DNA of 5,890 nucleotides from Dehalococcoidia bacterium CG2_30_46_19 (GTDB lineage: Bacteria > Chloroflexota > Dehalococcoidia > GIF9 > AB-539-J10), in assembly GCA_001872925.1 (NCBI GenBank), contig MNYD01000158.1:1-5890 (forward strand). The letters run 5' to 3'. Below, piece by piece: positions 1-5,096 of the stretch (the first letter of the stretch is position 1; every line of letters begins with the position of its first letter). The notes beneath the pieces are model-generated. The model ran no database searches, was not told the origin of the DNA, and saw only the letters and a program-made list of their open reading frames with translations. The translations under genes and the position numbers were made by a program.

Positions 1-16
1 AAAGCGACTGAACTCT

Positions 17-1300
17 ATGGCTGAAGAGACAAGACGACGGTTTTTCTACGGTTATGTCGTAGTAATAGGTGCCTGGCTGGCTATGTTTGTAAGCGCCGGG
101 ACTCAGTTCAGCTTCGGCATTTTCCTTCCCGCTCTGCTTGAAGATTTTGGCTGGACACGAGGAATGCTCTCCCTGGGATTCACGCTTAACCTGCTCTTCA
201 TGCCGGTCTTCGGTCTATTGTCTGGTTATCTGGTGGACCGCATCGGGCCAAGACGGACTGTAATCATAGGCGCCATAATCGGTGGCATCGCTGTATCCCT
301 GCTAAGCACCGTGACCCAAATATGGCAATTCATCCTCATCTATGGAGTGCTGGTTCCCACGGGCATAGGGTTGTCCTATACCGTTCCCACGGTGAGCACG
401 GTAAGGCGATGGTTCATGAAGAAAGCAGGCAGAATGGTTGCCATCGCCTGGACAGGTTCAGGGCTGGGCATAGTCTTTTTGGTGATAGCGGCGCATGCCA
501 TGATAGATTCCTGGGGATGGCGCACAAGCTACCTTGCCTTTGGTGTGATTCTTCTGGTTGGAGCGGTGATAGGTGGTCTTCTGCTCAAGAAAGACCCGGA
601 ATCAGTGGGGACTTATCCCGATGGAGTGAAACCCTCTGAAGAAGAGTTAAAGGCGAGAGCTGACTTCGCAGTACGTGGTGAGAAGTGGTCGGTGCGGGAG
701 GTTATCAGGGTTCCTAGCTGGTGGCTGCTTATCGGTGCTCAGCTGGGATATCAGGTGGCAATGCTGGGTTTTCTAGCTCACCTGATAACCTGGGGTGCCA
801 TTGACCTTGGAATACCGCTGGGAACTATGGTGCTCATTTATAGCTACGTGTTTGTGCTGTCGGCTGTCGTGGGTCGTCTGTTCGGGGGATTTATTTCCGA
901 TTGGTACATGGCTCGCTTTCATATCAGTCGAAAGCCGGTACTTTATCTCACCACCCTGGGTGTGGGTCTTGCTGCCCTCTTGTGCTTTCAGGTTGACAGC
1001 GCTCTGGAGATAATCCTGGTGTCGATTTTGCTTGGCTTCTGTTATGGAAGCGGGCTATCTGTGTTTCCTACCTACCTTGGTGACCTGTTCGGTGTGGGGA
1101 ATGTATCAATGCTCTATGGTGTAATTGGGCTCTTCGTTGGCGGCTTTGGAGCAATGGGTCCTGCCCTCTATGGCCTTTCCTATGATGCTACAGGTTCCTA
1201 CAACCTTGCCTTCCTGGTCACAGGAGTTCTGTGTCTGATTTCTGCTCTATGCCTGTTCTTGCTCAAGCCACCGAAGAGGCGGGAAAATATTACTATTTGA
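17..1300 (+). CDS. MFS transporter, monocarboxylate/oxalate-formate antiporter-like
   Basis: This is a 427-residue inner-membrane secondary transporter with about 12 hydrophobic helices, roughly at residues 11-32, 48-70, 80-98, 104-125, 139-160, 170-190, 236-258, 268-290, 307-325, 330-352, 362-385 and 395-416. A hydrophilic central loop at 191-235 separates the two halves. The classic MFS loop motif is visible twice, as GYLVDRIGPRR (70-80) after helix 2 and as the weaker GGFISDWYMARFHISRKP (290-307) after helix 8. RRWFMKKAGRMVAIAWTGSG (130-149) resembles the RWF-x4-G segment of oxalate/formate antiporter and monocarboxylate carriers, so a small organic anion is a reasonable substrate guess, but the substrate cannot be read from sequence. 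The ATG start is tentative: no Shine-Dalgarno sequence is visible in the 16 bases upstream, and the frame stays open to the window edge. Fold: confident. Substrate: unknown. Confidence 0.9.
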   Translation: MAEETRRRFFYGYVVVIGAWLAMFVSAGTQFSFGIFLPALLEDFGWTRGMLSLGFTLNLLFMPVFGLLSGYLVDRIGPRRTVIIGAIIGGIAVSLLSTVTQIWQFILIYGVLVPTGIGLSYTVPTVSTVRRWFMKKAGRMVAIAWTGSGLGIVFLVIAAHAMIDSWGWRTSYLAFGVILLVGAVIGGLLLKKDPESVGTYPDGVKPSEEELKARADFAVRGEKWSVREVIRVPSWWLLIGAQLGYQVAMLGFLAHLITWGAIDLGIPLGTMVLIYSYVFVLSAVVGRLFGGFISDWYMARFHISRKPVLYLTTLGVGLAALLCFQVDSALEIILVSILLGFCYGSGLSVFPTYLGDLFGVGNVSMLYGVIGLFVGGFGAMGPALYGLSYDATGSYNLAFLVTGVLCLISALCLFLLKPPKRRENITI

Positions 1301-1335
1301 AGGGTGATGCCGGTCACTCTGAGCCCTTTGTTTTT
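1301..1335 (+). terminator. Candidate Rho-independent terminator after the MFS gene
   Basis: Starting directly after the TGA stop, AGGGTGA (1301-1307) can pair with TCACTCT (1314-1320) around a six-base loop, with one G-U pair. GAGCCC follows, then a T-rich tract TTTGTTTTT (1327-1335). The stem is short and six bases separate it from the T tract, so this is a plausible but not strong terminator. It would isolate the transporter from the radical SAM gene. Confidence 0.4.
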
Positions 1336-1412
1336 CCCGTAATCCAAATGACCAAAACGGTTTTGAACTTTGAATTTTAGATATTGAGATTTGTTCAGGG
1401 TTCCAGGTGTCA

Positions 1413-1443
1413 TTGATTTTCCTCACTGGTCTGCTATTATAAT
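1413..1443 (+). promoter_or_regulatory. Possible sigma-70-type promoter for the radical SAM gene
   Basis: TTGATT (1413-1418) is followed after 16 bases by TATTAT (1435-1440), which is preceded by TGC and so looks like an extended -10. An overlapping exact TATAAT lies at 1438-1443, with a 19-base spacer. A transcript from here would carry a leader of roughly 160 bases containing the 1524-1598 hairpin before reaching the GTG at 1611. This is the best promoter-like match in the gap, but it is unsupported by experiment, and AT-rich DNA gives such matches by chance. Confidence 0.4.
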
Positions 1444-1523
1444 TAGTAGACCTATCTCAGTTTTCCGGGTGATTGAAGACCTGGTGCAAATTGGGGTAGT
1501 GGAGGAAAAGCCGCAAGATAGAA

Positions 1524-1598
1524 ATTGTTTAGCAACCCATCCCTGCCCCCTTCCCTTAGCAAGGGAAGGGGGAGTGCAGGTAAGAGAGGGGTTGAAAC
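1524..1598 (+). repeat. Hairpin intergenic repeat, copy 1 (inverted partner at 2709-2784)
   Basis: The core is a perfect 12-bp stem with a 3-base loop: CCCCCTTCCCTT at 1546-1557, loop AGC, and the complement at 1561-1572. Flanking bases start ATTGTTTAGCAACC (1524-1537) and end with GGTAAGAGAGGGGTTGAAAC (1579-1598). The reverse complement of 2709-2784 matches the whole length with about three substitutions and two small indels (3 bases in total). Two copies in one window with coordinated ends mark it as a dispersed element. It ends 12 bases before the GTG start of the radical SAM gene, so it lies in that gene's leader. There is no T-run after the stem, so it is not a standard terminator. Confidence 0.85.
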
Positions 1599-1610
1599 TG
1601 AGACGTAGAA

Positions 1611-2612
1611 GTGCCTAGAATGGAACCTTCTTATTCAGGGTTATATCGTAGTGGCGGACTTAGACGCAGAGTTGAGGCGTTAGAAACACGACTGGCGTCA
1701 TGTGATATCTGTCCCAGGGAATGCCATGTCAACCGTCTGAAGAATGAGCATGGGTTTTGCCATTCTGGGTATCTGCCTATAGTTCCTGCGGTCTGTGACC
1801 ATCATGGCGAGGAGCCAGCTATCTCAGGCACGAGAGGAACTGGAGCTATTTTCTTTGGTAATTGCAATATGAGGTGTGTCTACTGTCAGAATTGTTACAT
1901 CAGTCAGGACCCAGAATGCCAGGCTTCCAAGGAAATGGATTTTCATACCTTAGCGGAACATATGATATATCTTCAAGATGAGCTGGGATGTCACAACATC
2001 AGTTTTATTTCACCCTCTCACTTTGTACCTCAGTTAGTTCGAGCAATCTTAGAGGCAGTGCCTATGGGGCTCAAGGTACCCATAGTTTATAACACTAATG
2101 CCTATGATTCTGTGGCGTCGCTTCAAGCCCTGGATGGGATTGTGGATATCTATCTACCTGATCTGAGGTATGCCTCTGATACCCGGGCCGCGAAGTTTTC
2201 CCACACTGGTGATTATGTTGCGCGAGCACGCCAGGCCATCCTTGAAATGTATCGGCAGGTAGGGGGTGAGCTAGTATTGGATGATTCGGGGTTGGCCCAG
2301 AGAGGACTAATTATACGACATCTCATTCTCCCTGGCGGCTTAGCAGGTAGTCGTGATTCGCTTACCTGGCTGGTCCGCCATATTTCGCCCAAGGTTACTG
2401 TAAGCATTATGTCTCAATATTACCCGGCACATTTAGCCTCCCGGATACCTGAGCTGTGTCGTAGAATCTCCGTCTCAGAGTATTCCGAGGTTCTCGAACT
2501 GGTTGATGCATTAGGGTTAGAGAATGGTTGGATTCAAGAGATGGATGTGGCGGAGAACTACCGGCCACATTTCGAACGAAAGGGACATCCTTTCCTGGCG
2601 CAGAAGCTATAA
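1611..2612 (+). CDS. Radical SAM iron-sulfur protein, PflX/COG1313 family (pyruvate formate-lyase-activating-enzyme-like)
   Basis: This 333-residue cytosolic protein carries the radical SAM motif C85-NMR-C89-VY-C92, which binds the 4Fe-4S cluster that cleaves S-adenosylmethionine. Upstream sits a second cysteine set, C31-x2-C34-x3-C38 with C50, typical of this family and likely to hold an additional metal or Fe-S site. Other family-like segments are GTGAIFFGNC (76-85), YNTNAYDS (160-167), DIYLPDLRY (179-187), RHLILPGGLAGS (236-247) and SIMSQYYPAH (265-274). Length is normal for the family. The family is annotated by similarity to glycyl-radical-enzyme activases, but its substrate is not established, and no glycyl radical enzyme lies in the window, so a PFL-activating role is only a possibility. 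The start is GTG at 1611 or ATG at 1620; neither has a clear Shine-Dalgarno sequence. The gene stands alone between two inverted repeat copies. Family: confident. Function: open. Confidence 0.9.
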   Translation: MPRMEPSYSGLYRSGGLRRRVEALETRLASCDICPRECHVNRLKNEHGFCHSGYLPIVPAVCDHHGEEPAISGTRGTGAIFFGNCNMRCVYCQNCYISQDPECQASKEMDFHTLAEHMIYLQDELGCHNISFISPSHFVPQLVRAILEAVPMGLKVPIVYNTNAYDSVASLQALDGIVDIYLPDLRYASDTRAAKFSHTGDYVARARQAILEMYRQVGGELVLDDSGLAQRGLIIRHLILPGGLAGSRDSLTWLVRHISPKVTVSIMSQYYPAHLASRIPELCRRISVSEYSEVLELVDALGLENGWIQEMDVAENYRPHFERKGHPFLAQKL

Positions 2613-2662
2613 ATCTCTTCCCTTGCAATTTGAGAGTGTTTATTAACCTTACCCTCTTTATC

Positions 2663-2723
2663 CCCCTCTCTCCTTCAAAGGAGAGGGGAAAGAGATTTAT
2701 AGAGAGGGGTTTCACCCCTCTCT
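2663..2723. repeat. Two tandem CT/GA-rich hairpins downstream of the radical SAM gene
   Basis: The first hairpin pairs CCTCTCTCCTT (2665-2675) with AAGGAGAGGGG (2678-2688), including one G-U pair and a tight loop. The second is a perfect 10-bp stem, AGAGAGGGGT (2701-2710) with ACCCCTCTCT (2714-2723) and loop TTC; its right half lies inside repeat copy 2. Neither is followed by a T-run on the + strand, so they are not canonical terminators, though they might block 3' exonucleases or act as part of a larger repeat element. The 230-base gap 2613-2842 consists almost entirely of these hairpins, repeat copy 2 and the tRNA promoter. Confidence 0.75.
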
Positions 2724-2784
2724 TACCTACACTCCCCCTTCCCTTGTTAAGGGAAGGGGGCAGGGGGATAGGTTGCTAAACAAT
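2709..2784 (-). repeat. Hairpin intergenic repeat, copy 2 (inverted relative to 1524-1598)
   Basis: This copy carries the same perfect 12-bp stem as copy 1, with CCCCCTTCCCTT at 2734-2745, loop GTT and the complement at 2749-2760. Its outer ends mirror copy 1: GTTTCACCCCTCTCTTACC at 2709-2727 and GGTTGCTAAACAAT at 2771-2784. It lies in opposite orientation to copy 1, about 1.1 kb away, with only the radical SAM gene and the 2663-2710 hairpins between them. It ends 8 bases before the -35 box of the tRNA-Asp promoter. Confidence 0.85.
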
Positions 2785-2792
2785 CTCTCAAT

Positions 2793-2822
2793 TTGACACT
2801 GGAGAATTTTTGTTGCTATAGT
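2793..2822 (+). promoter_or_regulatory. Strong sigma-70-type promoter for tRNA-Asp (and probably mobA)
   Basis: TTGACA (2793-2798) matches the -35 consensus exactly. After 18 bases comes TATAGT (2817-2822), one base off consensus and preceded by TGC, giving an extended -10. Transcription would begin near 2829-2831, leaving a short 5' leader before the tRNA at 2843 for RNase P to remove. Position, quality and orientation all fit a stable-RNA promoter. No separate promoter is visible in the 12 bases between the tRNA and mobA, so it probably also serves mobA. Confidence 0.8.
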
Positions 2823-2842
2823 GGTGATAGGTTTTGATTCGT

Positions 2843-2917
2843 GGCCCCGTGGTGTAGCGGTTTAAACATGCCACCCTGTCACGGTGGAGATCAGGGGTTC
2901 GAATCCCCTCGGGGTCG
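2843..2917 (+). tRNA. tRNA-Asp (anticodon GTC)
   Basis: A full cloverleaf of 75 bases can be folded. The acceptor stem GGCCCCG (2843-2849) pairs with CGGGGTC (2910-2916), with one G-U pair and discriminator G2917. The D stem is GTGT with ACAT (2852-2855 and 2866-2869). The anticodon stem is CCACC with GGTGG, and the loop CTGTCAC (2876-2882) places GTC at 2878-2880. The T stem is AGGGG with CCCCT around TTCGAAT. G at the discriminator position fits Asp. The 3' CCA is not encoded (the next bases are CTT), so it must be added by nucleotidyltransferase. Confidence 0.97.
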
Positions 2918-2929
2918 CTTTTTATTCCA

Positions 2930-3544
2930 GTGGTTACCTCAATAGTCCTTACTGGTGGAGGTAGTTCCCGGCTGGGAGGCAATAAGGCCCTGCAAATTGT
3001 CGGTGGGAAAAGCTTGCTGCAGCGAGTCATTGAGCGGGTGACGTTGATAAGCGACCAAATTCTGGTGATAGGTTCTCCCCACCAGCGCGGCTTCCCGGTG
3101 GATTCTGGAATAGAATACCGGGAAGATTTGTATCCTGGCAAGGGTCCGCTTGGTGGAATCTATACCGGATTGTTAGCCTCTAAGTCAGTTTACAATCTCG
3201 TAGTTGCCTGTGACCTGCCCTTTTTGAATGTGGAACTGCTGCGCTACCTGATCAGGCTCTCTCCTGGTTTTGATGCTGTTGTCCCTCGGGTAGGGAAGGT
3301 GCAGCCGCTTCATGCGGTGTATTCTAAGAATTGCCTGGATGCTGTGAAGGTGCAGGTGGAACATAACCTGCTGAAAATCAGCCGTTTCCTGGACTCGGTG
3401 AATGTCAGGTATGTAGAAGAGACGGAATGTCGCAGCATTGACCGCCAGCTACTAAGTTTTTTCAACGTAAATTCCCGGGCAGACCTGGCCCGAGTTAACA
3501 GGCTGGCGGAGGATATTGGCTTGAAGAATGGGGATAAGCTATAA
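2930..3544 (+). CDS. mobA: Molybdenum cofactor guanylyltransferase MobA
   Basis: This 204-residue cytosolic enzyme transfers GMP from GTP to Mo-molybdopterin, making the guanine dinucleotide cofactor used by DMSO-reductase-family enzymes. The nucleotidyltransferase signature is at the N terminus: VLTGGGSSRLGGNKAL (6-21), with the nucleotide-contacting GG and K19. GPLGGIYTGL (72-81), the metal-binding CDLPFL (94-99, D95) and QPLHAVY (125-131) follow, and the C terminus has the usual FFNVNSRADLARV (177-189). Length is close to E. coli MobA (194). The start is GTG: it places the signature at the expected distance, and there is no in-frame ATG in the whole gene. No Shine-Dalgarno sequence precedes it, and the tRNA-Asp 3' end is only 12 bases away. 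A related nucleotidyltransferase such as a CTP-using MocA is less likely, given the motifs and the mobB and moeA neighbours. Confidence 0.93.
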   Translation: MVTSIVLTGGGSSRLGGNKALQIVGGKSLLQRVIERVTLISDQILVIGSPHQRGFPVDSGIEYREDLYPGKGPLGGIYTGLLASKSVYNLVVACDLPFLNVELLRYLIRLSPGFDAVVPRVGKVQPLHAVYSKNCLDAVKVQVEHNLLKISRFLDSVNVRYVEETECRSIDRQLLSFFNVNSRADLARVNRLAEDIGLKNGDKL

Positions 3545-3553
3545 TCCAAAGCA

Positions 3554-3571
3554 TCTTGCAAGAGCAATTGC
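3554..3571. promoter_or_regulatory. Two abutting perfect palindromes after mobA
   Basis: TCTTGCAAGA (3554-3563) is a perfect 10-base palindrome, followed immediately by the perfect 8-base palindrome GCAATTGC (3564-3571), 9 bases after the mobA stop. They could be a protein-binding site, a remnant of an intergenic element (the 3576 repeat begins 4 bases later), or chance. No function is claimed. Confidence 0.25.
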
Positions 3572-3575
3572 ACTA

Positions 3576-3681
3576 TGTCATTGCGAGGCAGACGAAGTCA
3601 GCCGACGCAACCTATGGAGGGGAATGGGATTGCTTCGCTTCCCCTTCATTACATTCAGGGCTTTGGCTCACCGCAATGACA
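3576..3681. repeat. Miniature inverted-repeat element 1 (TGTCATTGCGAGG type)
   Basis: This 106-base element begins TGTCATTGCGAGG and ends CGCAATGACA, giving a perfect 10-base terminal inverted repeat (11 of 13 when extended). Inside, AGGGGAA (3618-3624) pairs with TTCCCCT (3639-3645) around a loop containing GGGATTGCTTCG. The complement of that core, CGAAGCAATCCC, occurs in element 2 in the opposite orientation. There is no coding potential. It sits between the mobA stop and moeA. A degenerate extra end, CTCAGAATGACA, lies at about 3693-3704, suggesting decayed or nested copies. No clear target-site duplication is visible. Confidence 0.8.
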
Positions 3682-3733
3682 ATTAGAAAAAGGCTCAGAA
3701 TGACAACGAAAAAGGTTGCAATGGCACCGCCTA

Positions 3734-3808
3734 TGTCATTGCGAGGCACTACTGTGCCGAAGCAATCCCATGCCCCACCGGGATTGCCACGCTACGCTCG
3801 CAATGACA
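3734..3808. repeat. Miniature inverted-repeat element 2 (TGTCATTGCGAG type)
   Basis: This 75-base element has perfect 12-base terminal inverted repeats, TGTCATTGCGAG (3734-3745) and CTCGCAATGACA (3797-3808). Nested inside are two more hairpins: GGCAC-TACT-GTGCC (3745-3758) and GCAATCCC (3762-3769) with GGGATTGC (3780-3787). The left 18 bases, including the preceding CTA, are identical to those of element 1 (3573-3590 and 3731-3748). Its right end lies 7 bases before the moeA Shine-Dalgarno sequence, so it forms most of the moeA leader. Confidence 0.88.
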
Positions 3809-3815
3809 ACATGGT

Positions 3816-3820
3816 AAGGA
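3816..3820 (+). promoter_or_regulatory. Ribosome binding site of moeA
   Basis: AAGGA lies 9 bases before the ATG at 3830 and supports that start. It falls just outside the right end of inverted-repeat element 2, so the element's folding or insertion could affect access to it. Confidence 0.7.
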
Positions 3821-3829
3821 ATTTGTTGC

Positions 3830-5086
3830 ATGGTTTCTGTTGAGCAGGCATTACGGGAAATCCTTTCCTGCGTTGAGGTTCTTGAACCGGAAAGGAAGCC
3901 GATACTGGACTCTTTGGGTCAGGTTTTAGCCGAGGATGTTCATTCCACCATTGATATTCCACCTGCGGATAATTCCGCCATGGATGGCTACGCGGTGAGG
4001 GCTGAAGATACACATGGTGCCAGCGAGTCAGCACCGAGAATATTGTCTGTGACCGGGGAGGTTGCTGCCGGCTCTATATCTCGTGAGGAAGTCAAGCGGG
4101 GAACGGCTATTCGTATCATGACCGGAGCGCCGTTGCCCGATGGCGCTGATGCCGTGGTGCCGTTTGAGGATACCGATGAAGTTGCTCGGAAATCGTCTCA
4201 CGGTGACTTATCACAAATCGGCATATTGTGTGAAGCAAAGGAAGGAATGAACGTTCGTGGGAAGGGAGAGGACATTGCCCAAGGCTCTTTAGTGTTGAAA
4301 AAAGGGACTGTGCTTCGTCCCCCGGAAATAGGAGTGCTGGCTTCCCTGGGGCATCCTGCCGCCCTGGTTATTCGCCGTCCGGTTGTTTCGGTATTAGCTA
4401 CGGGTGATGAGCTTGCCGATATTGACCAGCCGTTGCCCCGGGGAAAGATTTATAACAGCAATACATATACCATTGCCGCTGAGGTCATACGCTATGGTGG
4501 CATTGCCAGAATTCTGGGGATAGGGCGCGATTCAATTCAGTCGTTGGAAGGGAAAATTGAGGAGGGACTGGATTCAGACATGCTGATTACCTCCGGTGGT
4601 GTATCTAAGGGGGACTATGATGTGGTGAAAGATGTTCTGGTAAAGTGTGGCGAGATTAATCTGTGGACGGTATGCATGAAGCCGGGAAAGCCTTCTGCCT
4701 TTGGGGTGATTACAAAGGGGGGCAAGAGGGTTCCTCTCCTTGGCTTGCCGGGGAATCCAGTTAGCTCGATGGTGACCTTTGAACAATTTGCTCGCCCGGC
4801 GATTCTAAAGATGCTGGGCAAAAGCAACTTTGCCAAACCATCCATCCCGGCAGTTATCGAAGACGATATTACAAACACCGATGGGCGACGCATCTTTGCC
4901 CGGGTGGTTGTTGCCAAGCGAAATGGTAAGTATTATGCCCGCCTTACCGGGCGTCAGGGCTCGGGAATTCTCACTTCAATGGCAAGGGCAAATGGCCTGG
5001 CGGTTATCCCTGAGGATACCAGAGAGGTTAGAAAAGGAGACGTGGTCCAGGTGCAGATGTTGGATTGGGGAGAGGAAGTTTATTAA
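3830..5086 (+). CDS. moeA: Molybdopterin molybdenumtransferase MoeA
   Basis: This 418-residue cytosolic enzyme inserts molybdate into adenylylated molybdopterin, releasing AMP, to give Mo-molybdopterin. Family blocks appear in order: DIPPADNSAMDGYAV (42-56), GEVAAGS (76-82), IMTGAPLPDGADAVVPFED (97-114, the substrate-contacting domain), RGKGEDI (143-149), ATGDEL (190-195), TSGGVSKGDYDVVKD (254-268, including the conserved acidic residue), KPGKPSAFG (284-292), LGLPGNPVSS (304-313) and the C-terminal beta domain with GRQGSGILTSMARANGL (374-390). Length is close to E. coli MoeA (411), and no key block is missing. The ATG has an AAGGA ribosome-binding site. It is followed after 10 bases by mobB, so the two are almost certainly co-transcribed. 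No mogA, which supplies the adenylylated substrate, is in the window. Tungsten insertion is possible in anaerobes and cannot be excluded. Confidence 0.96.
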   Translation: MVSVEQALREILSCVEVLEPERKPILDSLGQVLAEDVHSTIDIPPADNSAMDGYAVRAEDTHGASESAPRILSVTGEVAAGSISREEVKRGTAIRIMTGAPLPDGADAVVPFEDTDEVARKSSHGDLSQIGILCEAKEGMNVRGKGEDIAQGSLVLKKGTVLRPPEIGVLASLGHPAALVIRRPVVSVLATGDELADIDQPLPRGKIYNSNTYTIAAEVIRYGGIARILGIGRDSIQSLEGKIEEGLDSDMLITSGGVSKGDYDVVKDVLVKCGEINLWTVCMKPGKPSAFGVITKGGKRVPLLGLPGNPVSSMVTFEQFARPAILKMLGKSNFAKPSIPAVIEDDITNTDGRRIFARVVVAKRNGKYYARLTGRQGSGILTSMARANGLAVIPEDTREVRKGDVVQVQMLDWGEEVY

Positions 5087-5087
5087 C

Positions 5088-5093
5088 GGAGGG
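5088..5093 (+). promoter_or_regulatory. Ribosome binding site that fixes the mobB start
   Basis: GGAGGG sits between the moeA stop (5084-5086) and the ATG at 5097, the strongest Shine-Dalgarno match in the window though close to the start. It supports 5097 over the upstream in-frame ATG at 4830, which would put 89 non-homologous-looking codons inside moeA. Confidence 0.8.
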
Positions 5094-5096
5094 AAG

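Larger units (their letters stand above)
1301..1610. other. 310-base intergenic region, contents
   Basis: No credible gene lies here. In order it holds the candidate terminator (1301-1335), a 13-base palindrome CAAAACGGTTTTG (1353-1365), an AT-rich stretch (about 1361-1395) resembling repetitive intergenic filler, a possible promoter (1413-1443), about 80 bases with no recognisable signal, and the hairpin repeat at 1524-1598. A 75-codon open frame starting with TTG at 1391 runs through the repeat and overlaps the next gene; it has no ribosome-binding site and no recognisable protein, so it is not called. Confidence 0.6.

Noticed and set aside
2734..2760. A Rho-independent terminator for the radical SAM gene
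   Set aside because: The 12-bp stem is strong, but no T-run follows on either strand, and the same hairpin also occurs upstream of the gene at 1546-1572, so it is part of a repeat.
2843..2917. tRNA-Asp as an integration site for a mobile island
   Set aside because: No integrase, no partial tRNA duplicate and no phage-like genes are visible; the genes after the tRNA are housekeeping cofactor genes.
2788..3141. A 117-codon minus-strand open frame spanning the tRNA and mobA start
   Set aside because: It runs through the reverse complement of a clear tRNA-Asp, a common source of false proteins, and has no credible family resemblance.
3576..3808. CRISPR array, because two similar repeated units lie close together
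   Set aside because: There are only two units, of unequal length (106 and 75 bases), each with terminal inverted repeats and internal hairpins, and no regular spacers or cas genes.
3556..3843. A 95-codon plus-strand open frame between mobA and moeA
   Set aside because: It consists almost wholly of the two inverted-repeat elements translated and overlaps the moeA start in another frame.
4830..5096. An 89-codon in-frame upstream extension of mobB overlapping moeA
   Set aside because: The region is inside the conserved C-terminal domain of moeA in another frame, the extension has no MobB-like sequence, and a strong GGAGGG precedes the ATG at 5097.
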